26,195 nt of DNA from positions 1-26,195 of the IMG/VR virus record IMGVR_UViG_3300005078_000015, one strand, 5' to 3'. A program made the translations under genes and the position numbers. The notes beneath the pieces were generated by a model. It saw only the letters and a list, made by a program, of their open reading frames with translations. It searched no databases and was not told the origin of the DNA. Origin of the DNA: a virus. Of this stretch, positions 16,568 to 23,528 are shown one piece after another; the first letter of the stretch is position 1; each line of letters starts with the position of its first letter.

Positions 16568-16991
16568 CTTTTGCCCTCACATTGTTTCGCATAAAACCTG
16601 TATCAATCAGAGGGTCATTAAAGCCTTTTTTGGCAATAGTAGCATCAGCGTTTTCAGGGTTATCAAAATTGTCAATAGATTCTTTAACTGCCTGAACGGC
16701 CTCTTTTTTAAGAAGGTTCATTGCTTGTTGACTGTCTAACTCACCACGAAGAATTTTCCTTCCGTTCACACGAATGTTCGTCATAAAATTGGCATTCGAA
16801 ACAAAAGCCATTTTCATAAAAGGTCTTGGGGGAATCGTAGAAGTACCGTCTTCATTAAAAGCCGCTATCGAGGCAAGGCTTTCTTTGCTTTTTGGGTGTG
16901 GTGTATTATCAAACCCAACAGAAATAGAACGTGACTTTGCATCTTTTAGAATTTTGTTAACAAATTTAAAATCTAACTGGCGTTCAATCAT
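16554..16991 (-). CDS. Tail completion/head-tail joining protein (HK97 gp10-like)
   Basis: 145 residues. The core carries the widespread motif of HK97 gp10-like and gpG/gpZ-like joining proteins: a SLASIAAFNEDGTSTIPPRP segment followed by FMKMAF. The AAFNExGxxxIPxRPFM motif is easily recognised and is preceded by the usual VGFxxxPH strand. It continues with a helix and then DPLIDTGFMRNNV, the conserved LIDTGxMRxxI ending. Such proteins join or complete the tail at the head interface. Location after the DUF4054 adaptor agrees. Confidence 0.8.
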   Translation of the reverse strand: MIERQLDFKFVNKILKDAKSRSISVGFDNTPHPKSKESLASIAAFNEDGTSTIPPRPFMKMAFVSNANFMTNIRVNGRKILRGELDSQQAMNLLKKEAVQAVKESIDNFDNPENADATIAKKGFNDPLIDTGFMRNNVRAKDVQS

Positions 16992-17437
16992 TTTAAATAC
17001 ATCCGGTTTGTTGTTGCTACACGCAACCCGATTGTTCGTAAAATTGCTAAGTACATCTTACCGTAGTCAGTTAATTGGTAGTCCTCCATGAACGGGTCAT
17101 TATGTTCGTTAGAAGTACCGGCGCTTCTTGGTTTGTGAAATTTTATTTGAACCTCACCAACCCTTTCTTCTGCAATACGGTTATTCGTGATATTAGTACC
17201 CCCTCCACCTCCGGGATTTTCTTCGGATGCTTGTATAAACTCCAAGAGGATACTAAGATAGTGTGCCGCTAAAAAGGAACGTGCCCTGTTTGTGTGGAAA
17301 CCAAATTGAGAACAACGAATTTTTTTGTTCACGTAATCAATTTGTTCGTCCAAAACAGCCAGTCCAGCAGGAGTTAGGTTACTAAACTGCGGTACATTAG
17401 ACAAGAAAATAGTTCTGTCAAGGTCAGGGCACGTCAC
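16988..17437 (-). CDS. Head-tail adaptor protein (DUF4054-like)
   Basis: 149 residues starting 3 nt after the preceding gene's end. The pattern of DUF4054 head-completion proteins is visible: an N-terminal NVPQFSNLTPAGLAVLDEQI region, a helix with ARSFLAAHYLSILLEFIQAS, a Gly-rich loop (about 73-82), a strand with RVGEVQIKF, and then the conserved LTDYGKMYLAILRTIGLR ending. These helical adaptors bind below the portal ring. A nearby Gly run (GGGGG) marks the flexible loop. A 4-nt overlap couples it with the gp10-like gene. Confidence 0.82.
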   Translation of the reverse strand: MTCPDLDRTIFLSNVPQFSNLTPAGLAVLDEQIDYVNKKIRCSQFGFHTNRARSFLAAHYLSILLEFIQASEENPGGGGGTNITNNRIAEERVGEVQIKFHKPRSAGTSNEHNDPFMEDYQLTDYGKMYLAILRTIGLRVATTNRMYLK

Positions 17438-17439
17438 TT

Positions 17440-17748
17440 TTACTTCTCTTTCTTAGGTGGTGGTGGGGGAATGTCTTTTCCTTTTTTGCCGGAATCACCA
17501 TCCTCATTATCACCTTTAGTTTCTTTCTTTTCTTCTTTTTCAGGAACATCATTTTCCACAGAAATAAGACCTTCTTTTTTGCACGCTTTGAAAAAAGACA
17601 AAGAGGAAAGTTCTTTGTAATCAGCGTTACTTACGTCAAGTGGTTTTGTCGGGATTAGCCGAAACCGTTTTGCTTTCTGCTTTTCCTTGTCCTTTTCTAG
17701 CACATTAAATGTGATTACTCTTTCTGTTTTGTTTACGATTGTTTTCAT
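17440..17748 (-). CDS. Small charged protein with Lys/Glu and poly-Pro tail, unknown
   Basis: 102 residues between major capsid and head-tail adaptor genes. The N-terminal ~65 residues look like a small folded beta domain (ERVITFNVLEKDKEKQKAKR, then RLIPTKPLDVSNADYKELSS and SFFKACKKEGLISVE). The final ~35 residues are low complexity: Lys, Glu, Asp, Gly and then six consecutive prolines followed by Lys-rich residues. A folded head plus a flexible charged tail is common in minor virion proteins placed here in myovirus operons, but no family was recognised. It is in frame with good spacing (2 nt from the capsid stop), so it is a real gene. Confidence 0.55.
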   Translation of the reverse strand: MKTIVNKTERVITFNVLEKDKEKQKAKRFRLIPTKPLDVSNADYKELSSLSFFKACKKEGLISVENDVPEKEEKKETKGDNEDGDSGKKGKDIPPPPPKKEK

Positions 17749-17750
17749 GG

Positions 17751-18671
17751 TTAAATACCGTCTCTAATTGTCGCGGAAAGTGGGTAGTAGTAGTGCGTAC
17801 CACCAGTTCGCGCCCAGCCAGGAACAACCAATTCAAGTCCGTCCTGCTGTGCTTCTAAGAAATCGAGTTCCATTGGGATGTAAAACTCAACCTTTTCGGG
17901 GTCAGGGTCGTATGCCATCATTCGGTCAGTACCACCTACACCAGCACCTTTCATATCTTTTAAGTGCTGGATTTGATTCTCAGAACTAATCCAAGGTGAG
18001 TTTTCAACCAAGAATTTTAAGATAGTTTTGTCAATTCCTGGCATTTGCGTGGTAGCAATATACGTCCATTGCTCTAAAGGGAGCAATAAAATACGTGCTT
18101 GCTCATACTCGTTAGTTAACTCTAACTGGTCTGCAAACATATCGTTTACATCAAATAAAATCTCAGCTGGTGTTTTGTTAACCCATTCTGTACCAGAGCC
18201 CGGATCTACCACATTAGCGACAGGAATGTTTGGGTTATTAAATAAACCAAGCATACCAGTTTGCGCATCACCATGTAAAGCAACTCTGTTGAACTGTTCC
18301 TCTGTTGCACGTCGGCAGGCCTCTGCACGTCTTCGCCCTAAAGGTTTCCCAGTAGCCTTACTTGCCATGATTTCCTGTACATTGTAGCCAAAAGAAGTAC
18401 CTACTGTAAAAATAGGGAATGAAACTTCTTTTCGTGAAACATCTGAACGTGGTAAATCAGTTGCGTAAGCACTGATAATTTTCGCCATACCAACTGCATC
18501 ATAGATGCCATAAGTGACGTGTGTGTCCGCTGCAGACAGTTCGCGGTTAACTGAGAGTAAACGTCGGAAAGGTAACTTTCGATATTTCTTCTCAAAAACC
18601 TTGTTAATAACTTTCTCAAGCTCACCCTCAAAGTAGATAGTATGAGCTGAGTCTAAACCTTTAATTTTCAT
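17751..18671 (-). CDS. Major capsid protein (DUF2184-like)
   Basis: 306 residues, the length usual for DUF2184 capsid proteins with HK97-like fold. The N-terminal RKLPFRRLLSVNRELSAADT and the segments SFPIFTVGTSFGYNVQEIMA, RRAEACRRATEEQFNRVALH and GDAQTGMLGLFNNPNI are the conserved middle of the family. The C-terminus ends in beta strands with GWARTGGTHYYYP. It follows the cement gene and has the strongest RBS in the block (AAGGAGATAACCAATG), fitting high expression. No separate delta domain is visible, so scaffold function probably comes from the nested product of the protease gene. Confidence 0.92.
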   Translation of the reverse strand: MKIKGLDSAHTIYFEGELEKVINKVFEKKYRKLPFRRLLSVNRELSAADTHVTYGIYDAVGMAKIISAYATDLPRSDVSRKEVSFPIFTVGTSFGYNVQEIMASKATGKPLGRRRAEACRRATEEQFNRVALHGDAQTGMLGLFNNPNIPVANVVDPGSGTEWVNKTPAEILFDVNDMFADQLELTNEYEQARILLLPLEQWTYIATTQMPGIDKTILKFLVENSPWISSENQIQHLKDMKGAGVGGTDRMMAYDPDPEKVEFYIPMELDFLEAQQDGLELVVPGWARTGGTHYYYPLSATIRDGI

Positions 18672-18682
18672 TGGTTATCTCC

Positions 18683-19201
18683 TTAGTTAAGCTCAATTAC
18701 GGCTAATTCGCCGGCAAGTGCGCTTGTTCTAAAATAAGCGTGCATATTAGTGATTTCTGTAGCATCACCAGCAAGTGTACTGACAGCGAAATCACCGATT
18801 GTGTAAGATGCGTTGTTTTGGTGAACGAAGTAAGCTTTCTCACCAGCCTCCACATCTTCTGCAACACGAACATAAACACGTCCACGAGTACCTACTGAAA
18901 CGGTGTCTTTCTCCTTCAAGTAGGCCGTTTCACCGTTACCGTTAGGTGCTGTTAGTGCCTCTAACTGCCCCTCTCTGACGTGTTCTCTTAAGGCAATACC
19001 CGCAAAACGTAAGTTGTCAGCATCGGGCTGGACACATTCTACATTTGGGTCGCCGGCATTAGATGCGAGGGCAACCGCAGAACCGTAACGAAGGGTGCCG
19101 GTTAAGAGGGTGTAGCTGTACGCACTCATTCTTGTTAAATCAGCAGGCAGCCCCGCGTATGCTTGGCCAATGCTGTCTGGATAATCTGTTTGAACTGACA
19201 T
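18683..19201 (-). CDS. Capsid cement/decoration protein, gp24-like
   Basis: 172 residues from the ATG at 19201, chosen because GGAG lies 6 nt before it; an ATG at 19213 would overlap the upstream gene. The sequence shows the family pattern of structural cement proteins: QTDYPDSIGQAYAGLPADLT, then strands such as GRVYVRVAEDVEAGEKAYFV and the NAGDPNVECV loop. These proteins bind the capsid surface after expansion and stabilise it. Location between protease/scaffold and major capsid is classical. It ends 11 nt before the capsid ATG. Confidence 0.75.
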   Translation of the reverse strand: MSVQTDYPDSIGQAYAGLPADLTRMSAYSYTLLTGTLRYGSAVALASNAGDPNVECVQPDADNLRFAGIALREHVREGQLEALTAPNGNGETAYLKEKDTVSVGTRGRVYVRVAEDVEAGEKAYFVHQNNASYTIGDFAVSTLAGDATEITNMHAYFRTSALAGELAVIELN

Positions 19202-19202
19202 A

Positions 19203-19763
19203 TTAGTCTCCAAGTTTATTTAAAATAAAGTCTTCGTCAAGAGCTTTAATTCTTTCTTGACGTTCGTCTTTTTCTTCTTCTTGTCCGGAATCACCAGCAG
19301 CACGTCTTCCCGCGTTACCTAAATCCTCGTCTTCATTTCTCTGATTATCTATGTTTTCCACGATGCTGTCAAACCTTGCTTCAATATAAGCATCAGATTT
19401 TTCACTGAAATCAGAATCTTTAACGGCAGTAGAAACAATTTCACGTCGAATTTCGTTTTCTGTTTTGCCTGAATAATCGAAGTCTTTCTGGACTTTTAAC
19501 GCACTTTTAATTACGTTTAACTTGCTGTTAATAGCACTGTCCATCGCTTCGGCACTTGTTTTCTTTTCTAAAGACTCAAGCTCTTTCTTTTTGTCTTTAA
19601 GTTCTTCATTGGCAGAGTCAAGCTGTGCCTGAACTTTATCGAGCTGGTCTTGTAAATCTTTCTTTTCTTGGTCTAACGCCTTAACTGCGAATTCTACTTT
19701 ATGTGCGACATTTTCGTCGAGTTCGCAGTCAGTGCTCCCAATTCTAATAAGTTGCTTTTTCAT
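19203..19763 (-). CDS. Candidate nested scaffold protein (in-frame internal start)
   Basis: Within the protease gene, in the same frame, the ATG at 19763 is preceded by GGAGATAATCCA, nearly the same as the AAGGAGATAACCA that precedes the capsid gene. Translation from it would give a 186-residue protein holding the coiled coil (KVEFAVKALDQEKKDLQDQL and onwards) and the acidic tail but not the protease domain. Lambda C/Nu3 and other phages make their scaffold this way. No other scaffold gene is seen between portal and capsid. The start is predicted from sequence only. Confidence 0.6.
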   Translation of the reverse strand: MKKQLIRIGSTDCELDENVAHKVEFAVKALDQEKKDLQDQLDKVQAQLDSANEELKDKKKELESLEKKTSAEAMDSAINSKLNVIKSALKVQKDFDYSGKTENEIRREIVSTAVKDSDFSEKSDAYIEARFDSIVENIDNQRNEDEDLGNAGRRAAGDSGQEEEKDERQERIKALDEDFILNKLGD

Positions 19764-20315
19764 TGGATTATCTCCGTTTGGTTCACTATCTAAAACTCTA
19801 CATTGACCGCCGCAACGACCTTTCGTTACAAGGGCAACGTGGTTTCCTGTAATCGCAGTTTGGACTGCGTCATAATCTTCCCCTTCTGGTGTTTTTCCAG
19901 GAGTGAAATCATACTCTGTATAAAAACCGATTGATAACTCACTATCAATGGCTTTCTTTGCTTTTTTTGTTCTGAAAATAACTCTTGACTTCAAGAGGTC
20001 TTTTTCTTGGTAAACATTCTCAGTTGTAGAACCTTGTTCTATTTCTTCTAAGTTATCCTCGTCCACCATAGCAACATGGTCTATTGTCAATGGAAGAAAC
20101 TTAAAAGAATCCATTGTTTCCTTCTTAAAAAGTTCTTCCGGTGGTCGGTAAACATTGAAAATACGGTCTGGTTCGTCAGTTCTTCCAATCTCAGAACCTT
20201 TATACCGCAGAATCCCGGCTTTTGCAAGGACAACATCTGATATGATAAACCCTTGTGGAGTCTTCTTCCTTGTGCTCGTCGTTAAAGAATAGTCTACTGT
20301 GTATTGTTTACTCAT
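19203..20315 (-). CDS. Prohead maturation protease (DUF2213-like)
   Basis: 370 residues from ATG 20315, selected because it makes an 8-nt overlap (ATGAGTAA) with the portal stop and has CGGAGA just upstream; an earlier in-frame ATG at 20369 lies inside the portal gene. Residues 1-175 match DUF2213: FLPLTIDHVAMV holds a candidate catalytic His80, SELSIGFY holds the Ser128, and NHVALVTKGRCG is the C-terminal conserved strand. The catalytic roles are inferred from the family. Residues ~195-265 form a long Gln/Lys/Glu coiled coil, followed by an acidic tail. This second half looks like a scaffold domain. It may also be made alone from the internal start at 19763. Confidence 0.82.
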   Translation of the reverse strand: MSKQYTVDYSLTTSTRKKTPQGFIISDVVLAKAGILRYKGSEIGRTDEPDRIFNVYRPPEELFKKETMDSFKFLPLTIDHVAMVDEDNLEEIEQGSTTENVYQEKDLLKSRVIFRTKKAKKAIDSELSIGFYTEYDFTPGKTPEGEDYDAVQTAITGNHVALVTKGRCGGQCRVLDSEPNGDNPMKKQLIRIGSTDCELDENVAHKVEFAVKALDQEKKDLQDQLDKVQAQLDSANEELKDKKKELESLEKKTSAEAMDSAINSKLNVIKSALKVQKDFDYSGKTENEIRREIVSTAVKDSDFSEKSDAYIEARFDSIVENIDNQRNEDEDLGNAGRRAAGDSGQEEEKDERQERIKALDEDFILNKLGD

Positions 20316-21669
20316 TTGTGTTCTCCGGTTTTTTGTCTTTTCTCTCCCCGTCAGCGATGCGTTTTTCAAGGACTTTTACCCATTCGGCAATCTCTTCGTC
20401 GGTTATATCAAAATGCGGTGTTCTTTTAACTGCACGTAAAACAACGACAGGAGGCAAGTACTCCATTGCTTCGTTGTACGCCTCAACTGATTTTTTCAGC
20501 ATGTCTACGATTTGTCCTCGCGTAGGTTGCCATAACGAGTTATAACTGTAAGAGTAACTTTCTTTAACATCACCAAAAATGTTCCGCATTAAAAGAACAT
20601 CAATTTTGTCCAAAATAGGTGAAAGTTCAAGATTTTGACGAGAATTGATAGTGTCGTAATAGTTAATCAAGTCATGCTCACCTGTGGCGTTTAATCCAGA
20701 AGGTGAAAGGCCGAGTAACCGTGTTACAGGGATGTCTGATGCACCACTAAGGGAGATGACGTACTCACGTATAACGTCGGGGATACCGGCAAAATTCTGA
20801 GTTATTTTAGTAAAGTCTTCTTCCTTGTCCTTAATAAGCATGTTTTGGTTTGACTTCGTTAAGTTAGCCAAAGTCATTCTTTTAAGAATCTGCGACTCAC
20901 CTATTGGGTCACCAAGAAGGTTTGTAAAACCCTCAATCGAAATTATATCCAGACTTGCTTCGTGAAGGAGGTTTGAGCCTGCCCCGTATGCCGTTGCTGC
21001 CCTTGCAAGAGCTTCTCGTGTTCTTTGGTAAAGTGACGCTCCCCAATAGTTATAGAGCTTTGCACGTCTCCTTGGAACTTTAATTCCATGAAAACGAATT
21101 ATTCTACTATGGTGTATGACTACTTCGTTAGCACTATCTTTCTTTAGTGCGTAAAATTTAGGGTTTCCATAATTTGGATTAAAAATATCATCCTCTATTT
21201 TGTGGACTTTTAACTCTGTTGCGTCAAACGAGATGATAGACAGGAGGTCACCTTTATTTACAGAGTAAATATCTAATTCTGTCCTGACTGAACCTTGTCC
21301 TTTAACATTAAGAAAAAGAGCGGCACCACCGTACTTTCTTGCATCCTTAAGACCCTGTTCTATTTTGACTTTAATATCGAAGTTTTTAATTTCGTTCTCA
21401 AAGGAAGTTAGTTCCTCTGCTGTTAGACCTTCTATAGTTCTCCATGAACGTACCATATCATGTGGTAATGCGTCCACAATCTTTGCGGCCAACCAATCGT
21501 TGCTGTAAAGAGCATCAATTTCGTCTACGTCAATAACGGGGGAGTGGACAAACTTGTTGTAATAGTCCTTATCCGCACTTGTACCTAAACCAGTTGCTGA
21601 GTTCTGGAGCAAATCGTAAGTAGGTACAGTTACCGTCATTTCAGTAGAGTAAATCGTTTTTCCGCTCAT
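20308..21669 (-). CDS. Portal protein (DUF1073-like)
   Basis: 453 residues, typical for the family. It forms the dodecameric ring at one capsid vertex through which DNA is packaged and the tail attached. Family segments are evident: YSNDWLAAKIVDALPHDMVR followed by WRTIEGL, KDARKYGGAALFLNVKG, the SRIIRFHGIKVPRR strand, EASLDIISIEGFTNLLG, and SGASDIPVTRLLGLSPSGLN with ATGEHDLINYYD after it. These are hallmarks of DUF1073 portals. It starts in an ATGA overlap with the membrane protein gene and ends overlapping the protease gene by 8 nt. Confidence 0.92.
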   Translation of the reverse strand: MSGKTIYSTEMTVTVPTYDLLQNSATGLGTSADKDYYNKFVHSPVIDVDEIDALYSNDWLAAKIVDALPHDMVRSWRTIEGLTAEELTSFENEIKNFDIKVKIEQGLKDARKYGGAALFLNVKGQGSVRTELDIYSVNKGDLLSIISFDATELKVHKIEDDIFNPNYGNPKFYALKKDSANEVVIHHSRIIRFHGIKVPRRRAKLYNYWGASLYQRTREALARAATAYGAGSNLLHEASLDIISIEGFTNLLGDPIGESQILKRMTLANLTKSNQNMLIKDKEEDFTKITQNFAGIPDVIREYVISLSGASDIPVTRLLGLSPSGLNATGEHDLINYYDTINSRQNLELSPILDKIDVLLMRNIFGDVKESYSYSYNSLWQPTRGQIVDMLKKSVEAYNEAMEYLPPVVVLRAVKRTPHFDITDEEIAEWVKVLEKRIADGERKDKKPENTNE

Positions 21670-22004
21670 TTTTTATTCCTAAAGTTATCACGAAGTTCCT
21701 GATAACTTTTCGAGTTAGCAACAGTTCTTAAAACAACGGAGACGAGAAACCACCCAAAAACACCAATCCCCGTCCCTGTCAAAAGGACTAATTGAAAGCT
21801 TAGAGGTAGATTTAACCAATCAAGAATCGGGACAGCAGTGGAATATGCAAGGAATACGGACGTAAAGAATCTCCCCAGTGTGTTGTACCAAGACTTCGGG
21901 TGCATTATCGAAATTGCAATTATGAATCCCGCCGCACCACCAAGGACACTGGCGACCGTGTAGTGAGAAATCAGTACAATAAAGGTAGTTTCGTCTGTTG
22001 CCAA
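21666..22004 (-). CDS. Three-helix membrane protein, holin candidate
   Basis: 112 residues starting at a TTG codon, with AGGA 7 nt upstream; no ATG is available near. Three hydrophobic segments are visible: about 8-31 (including ASVLGGAAGFIIAISI), about 44-62 (RFFTSVFLAYSTAVPILDWL) and about 67-92 (SFQLVLLTGTGIGVFGWFL). A short charged C-terminal tail ends in RNKK. This size and topology are those of class I holins, which form inner-membrane lesions to release the endolysin. The lysis cassette lacks a holin, which favours the call. It is odd that the gene sits 20 kb away, next to portal. The family was not recognised, so a head-assembly membrane factor cannot be excluded. Confidence 0.55.
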   Translation of the reverse strand: MATDETTFIVLISHYTVASVLGGAAGFIIAISIMHPKSWYNTLGRFFTSVFLAYSTAVPILDWLNLPLSFQLVLLTGTGIGVFGWFLVSVVLRTVANSKSYQELRDNFRNKK

Positions 22005-22030
22005 TGTCTTTTCCTGAAAAAATTAAGGGA

Positions 22031-22059
22031 AGTTTATCATCCCTATTAAAAAATATCAA
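22031..22059 (-). promoter_or_regulatory. Candidate sigma70-type promoter for holin/portal genes
   Basis: Minus strand: -35 TTGATA (22059-22054), 17-nt spacer, -10 TAAACT (22036-22031) with an upstream TG (TGA before TAAACT) giving an extended -10. It lies 27 nt upstream of the TTG start, in the only long gap (22005-22130) inside the structural block, where the previous fibre gene has ended. Hexamer match is 5/6 and 4/6. No convincing terminator is visible in the same gap. Confidence 0.5.
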
Positions 22060-22130
22060 TAAACTACTTCGTTCGTTTAATTATTACTTTGTTGAAATAG
22101 AATCAAGGTATTGTGTTTCTTATGTTGCTA

Positions 22131-23528
22131 TTACATTGAAACAGAACCGCCATTAGATATATCAAATGCTTCAATTGTGATAGAACACTGCCCCGAGATT
22201 GTTGTTACATCGCCCAAAGGGTCATTATTTGACGAACAAGTAGCCCTTACCCTGATTTTGTCACCATTAGAAACCTCTATCATAGTTGATGGTTTACCTG
22301 TTCCTTGACCGTCCTCGGAATTTCGGTGATAGGAATAATTGTTGGAATCGTCAACATCTGACCAAATCGATGCTGTCATATGCTGAATAATCCATTTAGC
22401 AGTGTATCTATCATTGGTTGTGGTCTGGCTATTGTACGCATTACAGTTTGTTGTTATTTTAAGCCAACAATCCGCTGATACTGTAATTTGACCAAGTGAA
22501 TCAATAGAAAAAATGTCATCCCTCCTCTTGTTTGTATCAAATTTAATTATTATCCATCCCGTATTTAAAATTGAATTATATTTTAATAGGTCTTGTGATG
22601 TTGATGCGACATAGTGTAGGTATTTTTTTTCACCATCTTTTTCATTTAATTTATTCTGTAAGTCAGTTATGTTAGATATTGTATGATTGTGGGATGTGTT
22701 TGCCTTACCGTTCAATGCTGTTTGTGTTGCATTAGATACTGGTTTATTGGAATCAGACGTGTTATCTACATTCCCTAATCCAACATCTGATTTAGATACA
22801 TTATGTGGATTGCCAGAACCAATTTGAGAGTGGTTATAGGCAATCTTACCCCTGTCACCACGATAGGCCGTACCCGAGGTTTCCCCTAAACTCAAGGCAG
22901 TTGCCCCTGTGGCTACCGTGTCAAGTTTGTTTCCGTCAGCGATAATGTCCCTGCCGTTAACCGTACCTGTAACATCGACGTCCTGTACATAAAGAACATC
23001 AAAATACTTTGTAGGTGAGCCTAAATCCTGAGAGTTATTCACCATTGGAATAAAGTCACCATAAAAAGAGGCATCAGTAAAGTCAATCGTTGCATTATCA
23101 AGAAGAAATACAGAACCAGATGCGGCTATTTCCCCATTACCTAAATCTATGTCCCCACCTTGACTAAATAAGTCGTTGAAGTGAACAGCACCGACCCAAA
23201 TGCTGTTAAACTTCTCGTTAGAAGAACCAAGATTGTAGTTTCCTGCCGGTAATATGTCCGAGTCCACAGGTGTGCTCCAGCTAAACGTTACCGACTGAAT
23301 TTCCCCGTTTATTTTCTGACTTGACCATGTCTTATCTGGTACGATAACTTGGTCGTCAATGAGAACACCACCCCCTCCGGACGGCCTGTCATATAGTTCG
23401 TTTATGGCACCTATAAGACTTCGTTTATGGTCTGTCTTAAGCACATCCATAGTACCTTTAATCCCGTCCCGTTCATTGAACATCTGGAGTTGTTCGATTT
23501 CTTTTTGAAGTTCCTTAGATTTTTTCAT
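22131..23528 (-). CDS. Fibre-type protein between terminase and holin candidate
   Basis: 465 residues. It begins with a short coiled coil (KELQKEIEQLQMFNE), then a Gly-rich hinge GGGGV and a beta-rich middle. About residues 220-275 hold a sequence common to many unrelated phage fibres: GDRGKIAYNHSQIGSGNPHN, then SDVGLGNVDNTSDSNKPVSN and ATQTALNGKANTSHNH. The C-terminal ~180 residues form a separate beta-rich domain (WIIIKFDTNKRRDDIF onward, ending in ITIEAFDISNGG) that may bind a receptor or capsid. Location between terminase and portal is unusual for a fibre. It might be a head fibre or an inserted host-range gene. Start and upstream gene overlap by 4 nt. Confidence 0.6.
   Translation of the reverse strand: MKKSKELQKEIEQLQMFNERDGIKGTMDVLKTDHKRSLIGAINELYDRPSGGGGVLIDDQVIVPDKTWSSQKINGEIQSVTFSWSTPVDSDILPAGNYNLGSSNEKFNSIWVGAVHFNDLFSQGGDIDLGNGEIAASGSVFLLDNATIDFTDASFYGDFIPMVNNSQDLGSPTKYFDVLYVQDVDVTGTVNGRDIIADGNKLDTVATGATALSLGETSGTAYRGDRGKIAYNHSQIGSGNPHNVSKSDVGLGNVDNTSDSNKPVSNATQTALNGKANTSHNHTISNITDLQNKLNEKDGEKKYLHYVASTSQDLLKYNSILNTGWIIIKFDTNKRRDDIFSIDSLGQITVSADCWLKITTNCNAYNSQTTTNDRYTAKWIIQHMTASIWSDVDDSNNYSYHRNSEDGQGTGKPSTMIEVSNGDKIRVRATCSSNNDPLGDVTTISGQCSITIEAFDISNGGSVSM

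Noticed and set aside
18401-18885. Two 60-76 codon minus-strand ORFs inside capsid and cement genes
   Set aside because: They lie wholly in another frame of clearly recognised structural genes with no RBS of note.
21820-22059. Overlapping minus-strand ORF of 79 codons in another frame over the holin candidate
   Set aside because: It runs across the promoter candidate, lacks membrane or family features, and conflicts with the well supported 112-aa frame.
22131-23528. Diversity-generating retroelement variable region in the fibre gene
   Set aside because: No template repeat or reverse transcriptase gene is seen in the window.
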